Assembly (NCBI RefSeq): GCF_040448305.1
Contig: NZ_CP148752.1
Location: forward strand, 558,001-622,000
Origin: Pseudomonas fluorescens
GTDB lineage: Bacteria; Pseudomonadota; Gammaproteobacteria; Pseudomonadales; Pseudomonadaceae
Length of the DNA stretch: 64,000 bases
Reading direction: 5' to 3'
Under the pieces are notes generated by a model. It worked only from the letters and a program-made list of their open reading frames with translations, was not told where the DNA came from and ran no database searches. Numbering within the stretch: the first letter of the stretch is position 1; every line of letters starts with the position of its first letter. A program made the position numbers and the translations under genes. Of this stretch, positions 35,091 to 43,845 are shown one piece after another.

Positions 35091-38000
35091 GTGTCGATTC
35101 ATGTCGCATTGCACCACATCACGCATTACCGCTATGACCGCGCTGTCGAGCTCGGCCCGCAGATCGTTCGCCTGCGTCCCGCCGCCCACAGCCGCACGCG
35201 GATTCTGTCCTATGCGTTGAAAGTTTCCCCCGAACAGCACTTCATCAACTGGCAGCAGGACCCTCAGGGCAATTACCTGGCGCGGCTGGTGTTCCCGGAG
35301 AAAACCGAGGAGTTGCGAATCGAGGTCGATCTGCTGGCAGAAATGGCGATCTTCAATCCGTTCGACTTCTTCCTCGAACCCTACGCGGAAAAGATCCCCT
35401 TCGCCTATGCCGCGGATGAGCGCAAGGAGCTGGCGCCGTACCTGGAAACCCTTCCCCTGACGCCGAAGTTCAAGGCCTACCTGGACGGCATCGACCGTAC
35501 ACCGTTGCCCGCCGTGGACTTTCTCGTCGCACTCAACCAGCGTTTGAGCGAAGACATCGATTACCTGATCCGCATGGAGCCCGGCGTACAAACACCTGAA
35601 CACACCCTCGAGCAGGCCTCCGGGTCGTGCCGCGACTCCGCTTGGTTGCTGGTGCAACTGCTGCGCAACCTGGGGCTGGCGGCGCGTTTTGTGTCGGGCT
35701 ACCTGATCCAGCTGACCGCCGACGTCAAAAGTCTCGACGGTCCGTCCGGCACCGAAGTGGATTTCACCGACCTGCACGCCTGGTGCGAGGTGTACCTGCC
35801 CGGCGCCGGCTGGATCGGCCTGGATGCGACCTCCGGGCTGTTTGCCGGTGAAGGACACATTCCGTTGGCCTGTAGTCCCGATCCGTCCTCTGCGGCGCCG
35901 ATCAGTGGCCTGGTTGAACCCTGCGAGTGCGAGTTCAGCCACGAAATGTCCGTGGAGAGGATTTGGGAGGCACCACGGGTCACCAAGCCCTACACCGACG
36001 ACCAGTGGCTGGCGATCCAGTCACTGGGCCGGCAGATCGATGCCGACTTGCTGGAGGGTGATGTGCGCCTGACCATGGGCGGCGAGCCGACCTTTGTGTC
36101 CATTGATGACCCGGACGGCGCCGAGTGGAATACCGCGGCACTGGGGCCGGATAAACGGCGGTTGTCCGCCGAACTGTTCCAGCGCATGCGCAAGCACTAC
36201 GCGCCCCAGGGGCTGGTGCATTTCGGGCAGGGCAAGTGGTACCCCGGCGAGCAACTGCCGCGCTGGTCGCTCAATTGCTACTGGCGCCGTGACGGCGTGC
36301 CGATCTGGCACAACAGCGCGCTGATCGCCGACGAGCAGGAAGACTATGGTGCCGACGGAGCGCTGGCCGGGCGTTTTCTGGCGAGTGTCGCCGAACGCCT
36401 GAAGATTCCGACACGCTTTGTGTTCCCAGCCTACGAAGACAATTTCTATTACCTCTGGCGCGAAGGAATGCTGCCGCAAAACGTCAGCGCCGAAGACTCG
36501 CGTCTGGAAGAGCCTTTGGAGCGTGAGCGCCTGCGCAAGGTTTTCAGTCAAGGTTTGGACAAGGTCATCGGCCAGGTCCTGCCGCTGGCGCGCAACGCCA
36601 AGGGCGACCAATGGCAGAGCGGCCGCTGGTATCTGCGCGACGAGCACTGCCGACTGGTGCCGGGAGACTCGCCGCTGGGTTATCGCTTGCCGCTGGGTTC
36701 GCAGCCTTGGGTGAAAACGGCGGAATATCCGTTCATCCATCCGCAGGACCCGAATCAAGACTTCCCGCCGCTGCCCGACACCGCGCAACTGCAAAGCCAA
36801 AGCGAAGCTGCCGAGGTACAAGAGCGCGCACCGAAGATCGACGAATCCGCCGACTGGCTGACCCGTACCGCCTTCTGCGCCGAGGCGCGGGAAGGCCGGT
36901 TGTATCTGTTCATGCCGCCGCTGGAGCGGGTCGAGGATTACCTCGAACTGGTCGCTGCCATCGAAGCCACCGCGCAGGAGCTGATGTGCCCGGTGTTGCT
37001 GGAGGGCTATGAGCCGCCGAGCGATCCACGTCTGAGCAACTTCCGCATCACCCCGGATCCGGGGGTGATCGAGGTCAACGTGCAGCCGTCCGCGACCTGG
37101 GATGAATTGGTCGAGCGCACCGAATTCCTCTACGAAGAAGCGCGCCAGACCCGGCTGACCACCGAGAAATTCATGATCGACGGCCGGCATACCGGCACGG
37201 GCGGCGGTAACCATTTCGTGCTGGGTGGCGCAACACCGGGGGACTCACCGTTTCTGCGTCGCCCGGATCTGCTGCGTAGCCTGATCAGCTACTGGCATAA
37301 CCATCCGTCCTTGTCCTACCTGTTTTCCGGATTGTTCATTGGTCCGACGTCCCAGGCGCCGCGGGTCGACGAAGCGCGCAACGATGCCTTGTACGAACTG
37401 GAGATCGCTTTCGCGCAGATGCCTGAAGCGGGTGAAGAATGTCCGCCATGGCTGGTGGATCGACTGCTGCGCAATCTGCTGATCGATGTGACCGGCAACA
37501 CCCACCGCGCCGAGTTCTGCATCGACAAGCTCTATTCGCCGGACGGTGCCACCGGGCGCCTCGGATTACTGGAGTTGCGTGCGTTCGAAATGCCGCCCCA
37601 TGCGCGCATGAGCCTGGCGCAACAATTGTTGCTGCGGGCGCTGGTCGCGCGGTTCTGGCGCGAGCCCTATGCACCGCCGAAACTGGCGCGCTGGGGCACG
37701 GAGCTGCACGATCGTTTCCTGTTGCCGCACTTTATCGAGCAAGACTTCGCCGATGTCATCGTCGACCTCAACGCCGCCGGTTATCCGGTGCGGGCCGAAT
37801 GGTTCGCCGCGCATCTGGAGTTCCGTTTCCCCAAGGTTGGCGACTACACCGTCAGTGGCATTGCGCTGGAGTTGCGCCAGGCGCTCGAGCCCTGGCACGT
37901 GCTGGGCGAAGAGGGCGCCATGGGCGGTACGGTGCGTTACGTGGATTCGTCGCTTGAGCGTTTGCAGGTCAAGCTCAGCGGCTTGCCGCCCCAGCGTTAT

Positions 38001-38366
38001 CTGCTGACCTGCAACGGCATTCCGGTGCCATTGCAGCCCACTGGGCGTATAGGCGAATTCGTCGCTGGCGTGAGATTTCGTGCCTGGCAACCGGCTAACT
38101 GCCTGCAACCGACCATCCCGGTCCACGCGCCGCTGGTGTTCGACCTGCTCGACACCTGGATGCAGCGCTCGCTGGGCGGTTGTCAGTACCACGTCGCCCA
38201 TCCGGGCGGGCGCAACTACGACAGCTTGCCGGTGAACGCCAATGAAGCGGAGAGCCGGCGAATGGCGCGCTTCTTCCGCATCGGACACACGCCAGGGAAA
38301 CTTCCTGTACCCAATCTGGAAATCAGCGACGAGCTGCCGATGACACTCGATTTGCGACGTTTCTAA
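35091..38366 (+). CDS. Transglutaminase-like / DUF2126 large protein
   Basis: 1091 residues from a GTG start preceded by GCAGGAGG. The frame is open to 34896, but the extension runs through a REP element. N-terminal bacterial transglutaminase-like half with the Cys-His-Asp triad: C in GSCRDSAWLL (about 180), H in DLHAWCEVYLP (about 229) and D in GLDATSG (about 245). The following roughly 800 residues are the DUF2126 region. First gene of a three-gene cluster with a CP-ATP-grasp/alpha-E protein and a second transglutaminase, a gene set proposed (Iyer and Aravind) to form and process peptide or amide bonds on an unknown substrate. Confidence 0.9.
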   Translation: MSIHVALHHITHYRYDRAVELGPQIVRLRPAAHSRTRILSYALKVSPEQHFINWQQDPQGNYLARLVFPEKTEELRIEVDLLAEMAIFNPFDFFLEPYAEKIPFAYAADERKELAPYLETLPLTPKFKAYLDGIDRTPLPAVDFLVALNQRLSEDIDYLIRMEPGVQTPEHTLEQASGSCRDSAWLLVQLLRNLGLAARFVSGYLIQLTADVKSLDGPSGTEVDFTDLHAWCEVYLPGAGWIGLDATSGLFAGEGHIPLACSPDPSSAAPISGLVEPCECEFSHEMSVERIWEAPRVTKPYTDDQWLAIQSLGRQIDADLLEGDVRLTMGGEPTFVSIDDPDGAEWNTAALGPDKRRLSAELFQRMRKHYAPQGLVHFGQGKWYPGEQLPRWSLNCYWRRDGVPIWHNSALIADEQEDYGADGALAGRFLASVAERLKIPTRFVFPAYEDNFYYLWREGMLPQNVSAEDSRLEEPLERERLRKVFSQGLDKVIGQVLPLARNAKGDQWQSGRWYLRDEHCRLVPGDSPLGYRLPLGSQPWVKTAEYPFIHPQDPNQDFPPLPDTAQLQSQSEAAEVQERAPKIDESADWLTRTAFCAEAREGRLYLFMPPLERVEDYLELVAAIEATAQELMCPVLLEGYEPPSDPRLSNFRITPDPGVIEVNVQPSATWDELVERTEFLYEEARQTRLTTEKFMIDGRHTGTGGGNHFVLGGATPGDSPFLRRPDLLRSLISYWHNHPSLSYLFSGLFIGPTSQAPRVDEARNDALYELEIAFAQMPEAGEECPPWLVDRLLRNLLIDVTGNTHRAEFCIDKLYSPDGATGRLGLLELRAFEMPPHARMSLAQQLLLRALVARFWREPYAPPKLARWGTELHDRFLLPHFIEQDFADVIVDLNAAGYPVRAEWFAAHLEFRFPKVGDYTVSGIALELRQALEPWHVLGEEGAMGGTVRYVDSSLERLQVKLSGLPPQRYLLTCNGIPVPLQPTGRIGEFVAGVRFRAWQPANCLQPTIPVHAPLVFDLLDTWMQRSLGGCQYHVAHPGGRNYDSLPVNANEAESRRMARFFRIGHTPGKLPVPNLEISDELPMTLDLRRF

Positions 38367-38454
38367 ACCGTCCGCGACGCTCGGATTTTTCGTATATCCG
38401 GGCGTCACGAGCCTGCGTTAGTCTGCCCCTTCATTGCTGTCTGCCGAGCTTTCC

Positions 38455-40941
38455 ATGCCTGACCTGCTAGACCGCTACCCGCTGACAGCGGGCACCTATC
38501 ACGAACTGCTCGACGACAGTGGCGCCGTGCGCCCGCACTGGCGCCGGCTGTTCGAACAGTTGCAACGCAGCACGCCGGCACAACTGGTGCAGCGTCAGGC
38601 CCTGCTGACCCGGCAGATTCAGGAAAACGGCGTTACCTATAACGTCTATGCCGACCCCAAGGGCGCGGACCGGCCATGGGAGCTGGACCTGCTGCCCCAT
38701 GTCATCGCGGCTGATGAGTGGCAACAGTTGTCGGCCGGTATCGCTCAGCGGGCGCGATTGCTCAATGCCGTGCTGGCTGACCTTTACGGTCCGCAACGGC
38801 TGATTGCCGAAGGTCTTTTGCCCGCCGAGCTGGTGTTCGGTCACAACAACTTCCTTTGGCCCTGTCAGGGCATCAGCCCGCCTGACGGAGCCTTTCTGCA
38901 TCTTTATGCCGTGGATCTGGCGCGCACGCCCGATGGCCGCTGGTGGGTGACGGCGGATCGTACCCAGGCGCCTTCGGGAGCCGGGTATGCACTGGAAAAC
39001 CGCACGATTGTGTCCCGGGCCTTTCCCGAGTTGTACCGCGATCTGAAAGTGCAGCACCTGGCCGGGTTCTTCCGCACCTTGCAGGAAACCTTGGCCCGTC
39101 AGGCCCCGAGTGGCGGGGACGCGCCGTTGGTGGTGCTGCTGACACCGGGGCGTTTCAACGAAAGCTATTTTGAACATCTGTATCTGGCTCGCCAGCTCGG
39201 TTATCCGCTGGTGGAGGGCGGCGACCTGACGGTGCGCGACGCCACGGTTTACTTGAAAACCCTGAGTGGCCTGCGTCGGGTCCACGCGATCATGCGTCGG
39301 CTCGACGATGATTTCTGCGACCCGCTGGAGCTGCGTACTGACTCAGCCCTCGGCGTGCCGGGCCTGCTGGAAGCGGTGCGGCAGGGGCGGGTGCTGGTGG
39401 CCAACGCCCTCGGCAGCGGTGTGCTGGAATCGCCGGGCTTGTTGGGTTTTCTGCCGAGGATCAATCAATTCCTGTTTGGCGAAGAGCTGATCCTGCCGTC
39501 CATCGCGACTTGGTGGTGTGGCGAAGCGCCGGTTTTGGCCCAGGCCCTGGAGAAACTGCCGGAGTTGCTGATCAAGCCGGCGTTTCCGTCCCAGAGCTTT
39601 ACGCCGGTATTTGGTCGTGATTTGAGTGAAAAACAGCGCCATGAGCTCGCCGAGCGCATGCAGGCTCGGCCATACGCCTATGTGGCGCAAGAACTCGCAC
39701 AATTGTCCCAGGCGCCGATCTGGCAAGCCGAAGATGGTCAACTGCAACCCCGTGCGATCGGCATGCGCGTGTATGCGGTGGCCAGCCGTGAGGGTTATCG
39801 GGTTTTGCCCGGCGGCTTGACCCGGGTCGCCGCCCAAGCCGATGCCGAAGTGGTGTCGATGCAACGCGGTGGCGCCAGCAAGGACACCTGGGTGCTGGGA
39901 GAGCGTGCGCCCAGCGGCGAACAATGGAAGGCCCAGCGCAACATCGGTGTGCATGATCTGGTGCGGCGCGATCCGTACCTGCCGTCGCGGGTGGTGGAGA
40001 ACCTGTTCTGGTTCGGTCGTTACTGCGAGCGTTGCGACGACAGTGCCCGTTTGTTGCGCATCATGCTGGCGCGCTATGTCGACGGCGACGACCCGCAAGC
40101 CCTACAGGCCGCGGTGGATCTCGGCGAACGGCTGATGCTGCTGCCCGAGGAGGGCGAGTTGCCGGAGCGCCTGTTGGCGGCGTTGCTCGGCGATGATTGG
40201 CCGTTCAGCCTGCGTTCCAACCTGCAGCGCTTGCAGTGGGCCGCTTCGCAGGTGCGCGGCAAGCTCTCGCGGGAAAACTGGCAGGCGCTGGTGGAGTTGC
40301 AGCGCGAAGCCATGGAGCTGGAAACCGAGGAGCCGGATTTCGGCGAGTTGCTGGATTTCCTCAACCGTCTGGTGATGTCCCTGGCGGCGTTGTCCGGCTT
40401 TGCCCTGGACGACATGACCCGGGACGAAGGCTGGCGTTTCCTGATGATTGGCCGGCGGATCGAGCGCCTGCAGTTTCTCAGCGGCAGCCTGGCGGCGTTC
40501 CTGCGGGGCGCCGGGGCTTTCGACCAGGCCGGGCTGGAATGGCTGCTGGAACTGGGCAACAGCAGCATCACTTACCGTTCTCGATACCTGGCGGTGGCGC
40601 AACTGATCCCGGTGCTCGACCTGCTATTGCTCGACGAGCAGAACCCTCACGCCGTGTTGTTCCAGTTGAAACTGGTGACCCGCACCCTCAAACGCCTCAA
40701 CGATGACTTTGGCGTGCCGCGCGAAGCAGCGCTGCCGCAATTGGTCGAGCGTCTGGCGCGATTCGATCTGGGCTGCCTGGAAAACCCGCTGTTCGGCGAC
40801 GCGAGTGTTCGCGCTGCCATCGAGGGGCTGGCCGCGCTGCTGCAAGAGATCGCCGACGCCAGCGGGCAAGTTTCCGATCGCCTGGCGCTACGGCATTTCG
40901 CCCATGTCGATGATGTCAGCCAGCGCACGGTGTCCGTCTGA
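38455..40941 (+). CDS. Circularly permuted ATP-grasp plus alpha-E domain protein (DUF404/407/403 fusion)
   Basis: 828 residues. The N-terminal half (about 1-500) is a circularly permuted type 2 ATP-grasp ligase (GHNNFLWPCQGI, ENRTIVSRAFPELY, LPSIATWWCGE, VYAVASREGYRVLPGGLTRVA); the C-terminal half (about 515-828) is the all-helical alpha-E domain, beginning near VVENLFWFGRYCERCDDSARL. In many bacteria these are two genes; here they are fused. Start MPDLLDRYPLTAGTY at 38455; the upstream TTG at 38434 is possible and the ribosome-binding site is weak. Overlaps the next gene by one base (TGATG). Confidence 0.9.
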   Translation: MPDLLDRYPLTAGTYHELLDDSGAVRPHWRRLFEQLQRSTPAQLVQRQALLTRQIQENGVTYNVYADPKGADRPWELDLLPHVIAADEWQQLSAGIAQRARLLNAVLADLYGPQRLIAEGLLPAELVFGHNNFLWPCQGISPPDGAFLHLYAVDLARTPDGRWWVTADRTQAPSGAGYALENRTIVSRAFPELYRDLKVQHLAGFFRTLQETLARQAPSGGDAPLVVLLTPGRFNESYFEHLYLARQLGYPLVEGGDLTVRDATVYLKTLSGLRRVHAIMRRLDDDFCDPLELRTDSALGVPGLLEAVRQGRVLVANALGSGVLESPGLLGFLPRINQFLFGEELILPSIATWWCGEAPVLAQALEKLPELLIKPAFPSQSFTPVFGRDLSEKQRHELAERMQARPYAYVAQELAQLSQAPIWQAEDGQLQPRAIGMRVYAVASREGYRVLPGGLTRVAAQADAEVVSMQRGGASKDTWVLGERAPSGEQWKAQRNIGVHDLVRRDPYLPSRVVENLFWFGRYCERCDDSARLLRIMLARYVDGDDPQALQAAVDLGERLMLLPEEGELPERLLAALLGDDWPFSLRSNLQRLQWAASQVRGKLSRENWQALVELQREAMELETEEPDFGELLDFLNRLVMSLAALSGFALDDMTRDEGWRFLMIGRRIERLQFLSGSLAAFLRGAGAFDQAGLEWLLELGNSSITYRSRYLAVAQLIPVLDLLLLDEQNPHAVLFQLKLVTRTLKRLNDDFGVPREAALPQLVERLARFDLGCLENPLFGDASVRAAIEGLAALLQEIADASGQVSDRLALRHFAHVDDVSQRTVSV

Positions 40942-41831
40942 TGAGTGCTCATTACCAGATTTTCCACGACACCCATTATCACTACGACAGCCCGGTGTCC
41001 CTGGCCCAGCAACTGGCGCATTTGTGGCCGCGGCCTTGCGCTTGGCAGCGCTGTACCGACCAGCAATTGCAGATCAGCCCCGAGCCGACCTCGCGTCGCG
41101 ATGAACTGGATGTGTTCGGTAATCCGCTGACCCGGCTGGCGTTCGAGCGTCCCCACGATGAGTTGCTGGTCAATGCCAGCCTGACCATAGAAGTGCTGCC
41201 CCGACCTGCGTTGGACTTCAATCTGTCACTCGCGTGGGAAGACACACGTAGTGCGCTGACCTACAGCAGCCAACCGCTGTCACCTGAATTGCTCGAAGCC
41301 TGCCGATACCGGTTTGAGTCGCCGTATGTGCATTTGAAGAAAAATTTCGTCGAGTTTTCGCAAAGCTGTTTTCCGCCGGGTCGAGCGTTGTTGCTCGGCG
41401 TGCAGGCGCTGATGGAGAAAATCTTCAGCGAGTTCACCTTCGATGCCGAAGCGACCCAGGTGGCTACACCGCTGGTAGAGGTGCTGGAGCGCCGACGCGG
41501 GGTCTGCCAGGACTTTGCCCACCTGATGCTCGCCTGCGTACGTTCCAGGGGGTTGGCGGCGCGCTACATCAGCGGCTACCTGCTGACCCAGCCACCGCCG
41601 GGCCAGCCACGGCTGATTGGTGCCGATGCATCCCACGCCTGGGTCTCGGTGTTTTGTCCGGTGCTGGGGTGGGTGGATTTCGATCCAACCAACAATGTGC
41701 AACCGGCGCTGGAGCACATCACCCTGGCCTGGGGCCGGGATTTTTCCGATGTGTCGCCGTTGCGGGGGGTGATTTTGGGGGGCGGGAACCATGATCCGGA
41801 AGTGCGCGTCACCGTGATGCCACTGGATTAA
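40941..41831 (+). CDS. Transglutaminase-like cysteine protease/ligase
   Basis: 296 residues. N-terminal beta-sandwich domain (about 1-95) starting YQIFHDTHYHYDSPVSLAQQL, then the transglutaminase core with Cys in RRGVCQDFAHLML (about 189), His in ASHAWVSVF (about 233) and Asp in WVDFDPTNN (about 248). Translationally coupled to the ATP-grasp gene. Paired logic within the cluster: the ATP-grasp enzyme would make an amide bond and the two transglutaminase-fold enzymes would cut or transfer it; the substrate is unknown. Confidence 0.9.
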   Translation: MSAHYQIFHDTHYHYDSPVSLAQQLAHLWPRPCAWQRCTDQQLQISPEPTSRRDELDVFGNPLTRLAFERPHDELLVNASLTIEVLPRPALDFNLSLAWEDTRSALTYSSQPLSPELLEACRYRFESPYVHLKKNFVEFSQSCFPPGRALLLGVQALMEKIFSEFTFDAEATQVATPLVEVLERRRGVCQDFAHLMLACVRSRGLAARYISGYLLTQPPPGQPRLIGADASHAWVSVFCPVLGWVDFDPTNNVQPALEHITLAWGRDFSDVSPLRGVILGGGNHDPEVRVTVMPLD

Positions 41832-41840
41832 CAACGATCA

Positions 41841-41934
41841 AATGTGGGAGCGGGCTTGCTCGCGAAGACGGAGTGTCAGGAACATCATTTTTGGATGTGA
41901 AACCGCTTTCGCGAGCAAGCCCGCTCCCACAGGG
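41841..41934. repeat. REP doublet, locus 7
   Basis: TGTGGGAGCGGGCTTGCTCG at about 41843 and its inverted partner ending near 41933, about 40 nt apart. GGGCTTGC class, just after the transglutaminase gene. Confidence 0.85.
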
Positions 41935-41970
41935 AATTGCGGTGTTTTGGAGTCATTCGATTGGCCTGTG

Positions 41971-41997
41971 AGGGTCGGCAGCAAAGCTGCCAACCCT
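41971..41997. other. Stable hairpin between convergent genes, possible terminator
   Basis: AGGGT-c-GGCAGC, loop AAA, GCTGCC-a-ACCCT. It sits between the ends of the transglutaminase gene and the small minus-strand gene at 42045; no clear U-run. Confidence 0.4.
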
Positions 41998-42044
41998 GGA
42001 CACAGATCCTGTGGGCCTGATCAGATCAACCGGCCCGGAGGTTC

Positions 42045-42224
42045 TCAGGCGTCGGGCGCCGAGTCTTTCGGTGCATCAACATCGTCTTCTGCCGCCACTT
42101 CACCCTCAGGGTTCAGTGCCGCTTCTTCAGCTGTAGCTTTCTTGCGCTGAAGCTTTTCCTCTTTCTTCTGCTCCTTGGCCAAGTCTCTCTGACGTTTGGC
42201 GAAGGAATAATTAGGTTTGGCCAT
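42045..42224 (-). CDS. Small conserved basic/acidic protein of unknown function
   Basis: 59 residues. MAKPNYSFAKRQRDLAKEQKKEEKLQRK forms a highly charged helix, followed by an Ala/Glu/Asp-rich acidic tail (EEAALNPEGEVAAEDDVDAP). Similar short charged proteins are common hypothetical genes in Pseudomonas. ATG at 42224 is preceded by CAGAGGATCGCCC. The longer in-frame opening to 42317 overlaps the log gene and is rejected. No function can be proposed. Confidence 0.7.
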   Translation of the reverse strand: MAKPNYSFAKRQRDLAKEQKKEEKLQRKKATAEEAALNPEGEVAAEDDVDAPKDSAPDA

Positions 42225-42292
42225 GGGCGATCCTCTGGGGTCGAAGGTGAGGTTGAGCGGCGCATATTCTGCCCTGTATCGGTGCCAAGCCG

Positions 42293-42880
42293 TTAGCTGG
42301 GTTTTTGCTCGGCCCATTTTGGCGCTATGGACGGTTGCCAGGCATCCAGAGCATCGAGCAGGGTTTGCGGTGATTCGCTCACTTGCAGCATGTCACGGTG
42401 CTGCCCGCGAACGAAGCCTTCGCCGACGATATGATCGAGAAAAGACGTCAATTTGCTGTAGAAACCGTTCACTTCCAACAAACCCAGCGGTTTGCCGTGA
42501 TAGCCGAGCTGGCCCCAGGTCCAGACTTCGAACAGTTCTTCGAGGGTGCCAAGGCCGCCGGGCAGCGCGATAAAGGCATCGCTGAGCTCGGCCATCCGCG
42601 CCTTGCGCGCGTGCATGCCATCGACGACTTCCAGGCGAGTCAGGCCGCTGTGGCCGATCTCCTTATCCTTGAGGCTTTGCGGGATGATGCCGATCACTTC
42701 ACCGCCGGCCGCCAGGGCCGCATCGGCGACGATGCCCATCAGGCCCACGGCGCCACCGCCATACACCAGGGTCAGCTTGCGCTCGGCCAACGCCCGGCCA
42801 AGGGCCACGGCTGCTTCGCGGTAAGCGGGGTTGGTGCCGGTGCTGGCACCACAAAATACACAAACGGATGTTAAAGACAT
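42293..42880 (-). CDS. LOG-family protein (TIGR00730; cytokinin riboside 5'-monophosphate phosphoribohydrolase-like)
   Basis: 195 residues. Rossmann-like fold with VCVFCGAS at the N-terminus, YGGGAVGLMG (about 42-51) and the family signature PGGLGTLEE (about 109-117). Related enzymes release adenine-type bases from nucleoside 5'-monophosphates. The start at MSLTSVCV (42880) is chosen over MEQG upstream by family alignment. The same neighbour of azurin is found in P. aeruginosa (PA4923). Confidence 0.92.
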   Translation of the reverse strand: MSLTSVCVFCGASTGTNPAYREAAVALGRALAERKLTLVYGGGAVGLMGIVADAALAAGGEVIGIIPQSLKDKEIGHSGLTRLEVVDGMHARKARMAELSDAFIALPGGLGTLEELFEVWTWGQLGYHGKPLGLLEVNGFYSKLTSFLDHIVGEGFVRGQHRDMLQVSESPQTLLDALDAWQPSIAPKWAEQKPS

Positions 42881-42940
42881 GCCTTGCTCCATGGTCGATC
42901 AGGGCCACAGAGTAAAGGCAGGCGCACGGCACTCCAAGGG

Positions 42941-43030
42941 CTAGACTTGGTGTTCCGGGGTTTCGTACGTACCGCTGGCGCCGCAAGCGTAGGCGGCCAG
43001 CAAACTGCACAACAGGCTGTTGATCGACAT
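42941..43030 (-). CDS. Candidate 29-residue small protein
   Basis: ATG at 43030, TAG at 42941. The product has a short hydrophobic core (NSLLCSLLAAYACGASG) and a polar tail (TYETPEHQV); GGAAC lies about 8 nt before the ATG. It lies 60 bp upstream of the LOG-family gene in the same direction and could be a leader or a small membrane peptide. Evidence is limited to start, Shine-Dalgarno-like site and non-random composition. Confidence 0.35.
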   Translation of the reverse strand: MSINSLLCSLLAAYACGASGTYETPEHQV

Positions 43031-43125
43031 GACAGACGTTCCATTTGAAGGGGGACGGCCAGATGATAGGCCCGGGCCAGACACTTGGCCGGTAGATAAT
43101 TTGCATCAGCGTCATAGCCCGAAAG

Positions 43126-43135
43126 TTGTATACAA
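43126..43135. promoter_or_regulatory. Perfect TTGTATACAA palindrome upstream of azurin
   Basis: A 10-bp perfect palindrome 90 bp before the azu start. Such TTGTATACAA sites are typical operators for GntR-family regulators with FCD domains; it also contains a TATACA hexamer that could serve as a -10 element. The role is unproven. Confidence 0.35.
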
Positions 43136-43138
43136 TTT

Positions 43139-43152
43139 TTGATTCAAGTCAT
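43139..43152 (+). promoter_or_regulatory. ANR/FNR-like box upstream of azurin
   Basis: TTGATTCAAGTCAT compared with TTGAT-N4-ATCAA: the left half is perfect and the right half matches three of five. ANR is known to control azu in P. aeruginosa, which makes the site plausible. Confidence 0.5.
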
Positions 43153-43224
43153 ATGAACTTGCGAAGTTTTCAGGCAGTCTTCTGTTCATTCGCGATTTCG
43201 TTAACCCTGCCTTGGAGATTCACC

Positions 43225-43671
43225 ATGTTTGCCAAACTTGTTGCGGTATCCCTGTTGACACTGGCCAGCAGCCAATTGATGGCTGCAGAGTGCAAAGTCA
43301 CCGTCGACTCCACCGACCAGATGTCTTTCGACACGAAGGCCATTGAAATCGACAAGAGCTGCAAGACGTTTACCGTGGAACTCAAGCACTCCGGCAGCTT
43401 GCCGAAGAACGTCATGGGCCATAACTGGGTGCTGAGTAAAGAAGCCGACATGCAGCCGATCGCCACCGACGGCCTGAGCGCCGGCATCGACAAGAACTAC
43501 CTGAAAGAAGGCGACGCCCGCGTGATCGCCCACACCAAGATCATCGGCGCCAAGGAAACCGACTCGGTGACCTTCGATGTGTCCAAGCTCGCGGCCGGTG
43601 AAAAGTACGGGTTCTTCTGCTCGTTCCCAGGCCACATCTCGATGATGAAAGGCACTGTGACCCTGAAGTAA
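43225..43671 (+). CDS. azu: Azurin
   Basis: 148 residues: 20-residue signal peptide (cleavage after LMA) and a 128-residue mature blue copper protein. In mature numbering the type 1 copper ligands are all present: H46 (MGHNW), C112 (FFCSF), H117 (PGH) and M121 (SMM). The Cys3-Cys26 disulfide is also present. Azurin carries electrons in the periplasm, classically for denitrification and oxidative-stress responses. Start MFAKLVAVSLL is preceded by TTGGAG. The frame is open upstream to 43126 but not as a signal peptide. Confidence 0.97.
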   Translation: MFAKLVAVSLLTLASSQLMAAECKVTVDSTDQMSFDTKAIEIDKSCKTFTVELKHSGSLPKNVMGHNWVLSKEADMQPIATDGLSAGIDKNYLKEGDARVIAHTKIIGAKETDSVTFDVSKLAAGEKYGFFCSFPGHISMMKGTVTLK

Positions 43672-43690
43672 TCAGGCACACCGCGTCATC

Positions 43691-43761
43691 GTTCTTCGCG
43701 AGCAGGCTCGCTCCCACATTTGATCGCGGTCTAATTGTGGGAGCGAGCCTGCTCGCGAATG
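43691..43761. repeat. REP doublet, locus 8
   Basis: Inverted copies (TTCGCGAGCAGGCTCGCTCC and its complement) about 18 nt apart, just after azu. Confidence 0.85.
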
Positions 43762-43794
43762 GGCCATCTGCATCAATAAATGTGTTGGCCAAAG

Positions 43795-43831
43795 AAAAGC
43801 CCGCTGAGGATCACTCCTCAGCGGGCTTTTT
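43795..43831. terminator. Bidirectional terminator between azu and nadE
   Basis: AAAAGCCCGCTGAGGA, short loop, TCCTCAGCGGGCTTTTT. Long perfect stem with A-run and T-run on either side, serving both convergent genes. Confidence 0.9.
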
Positions 43832-43845
43832 CATTCAGTCACCAA

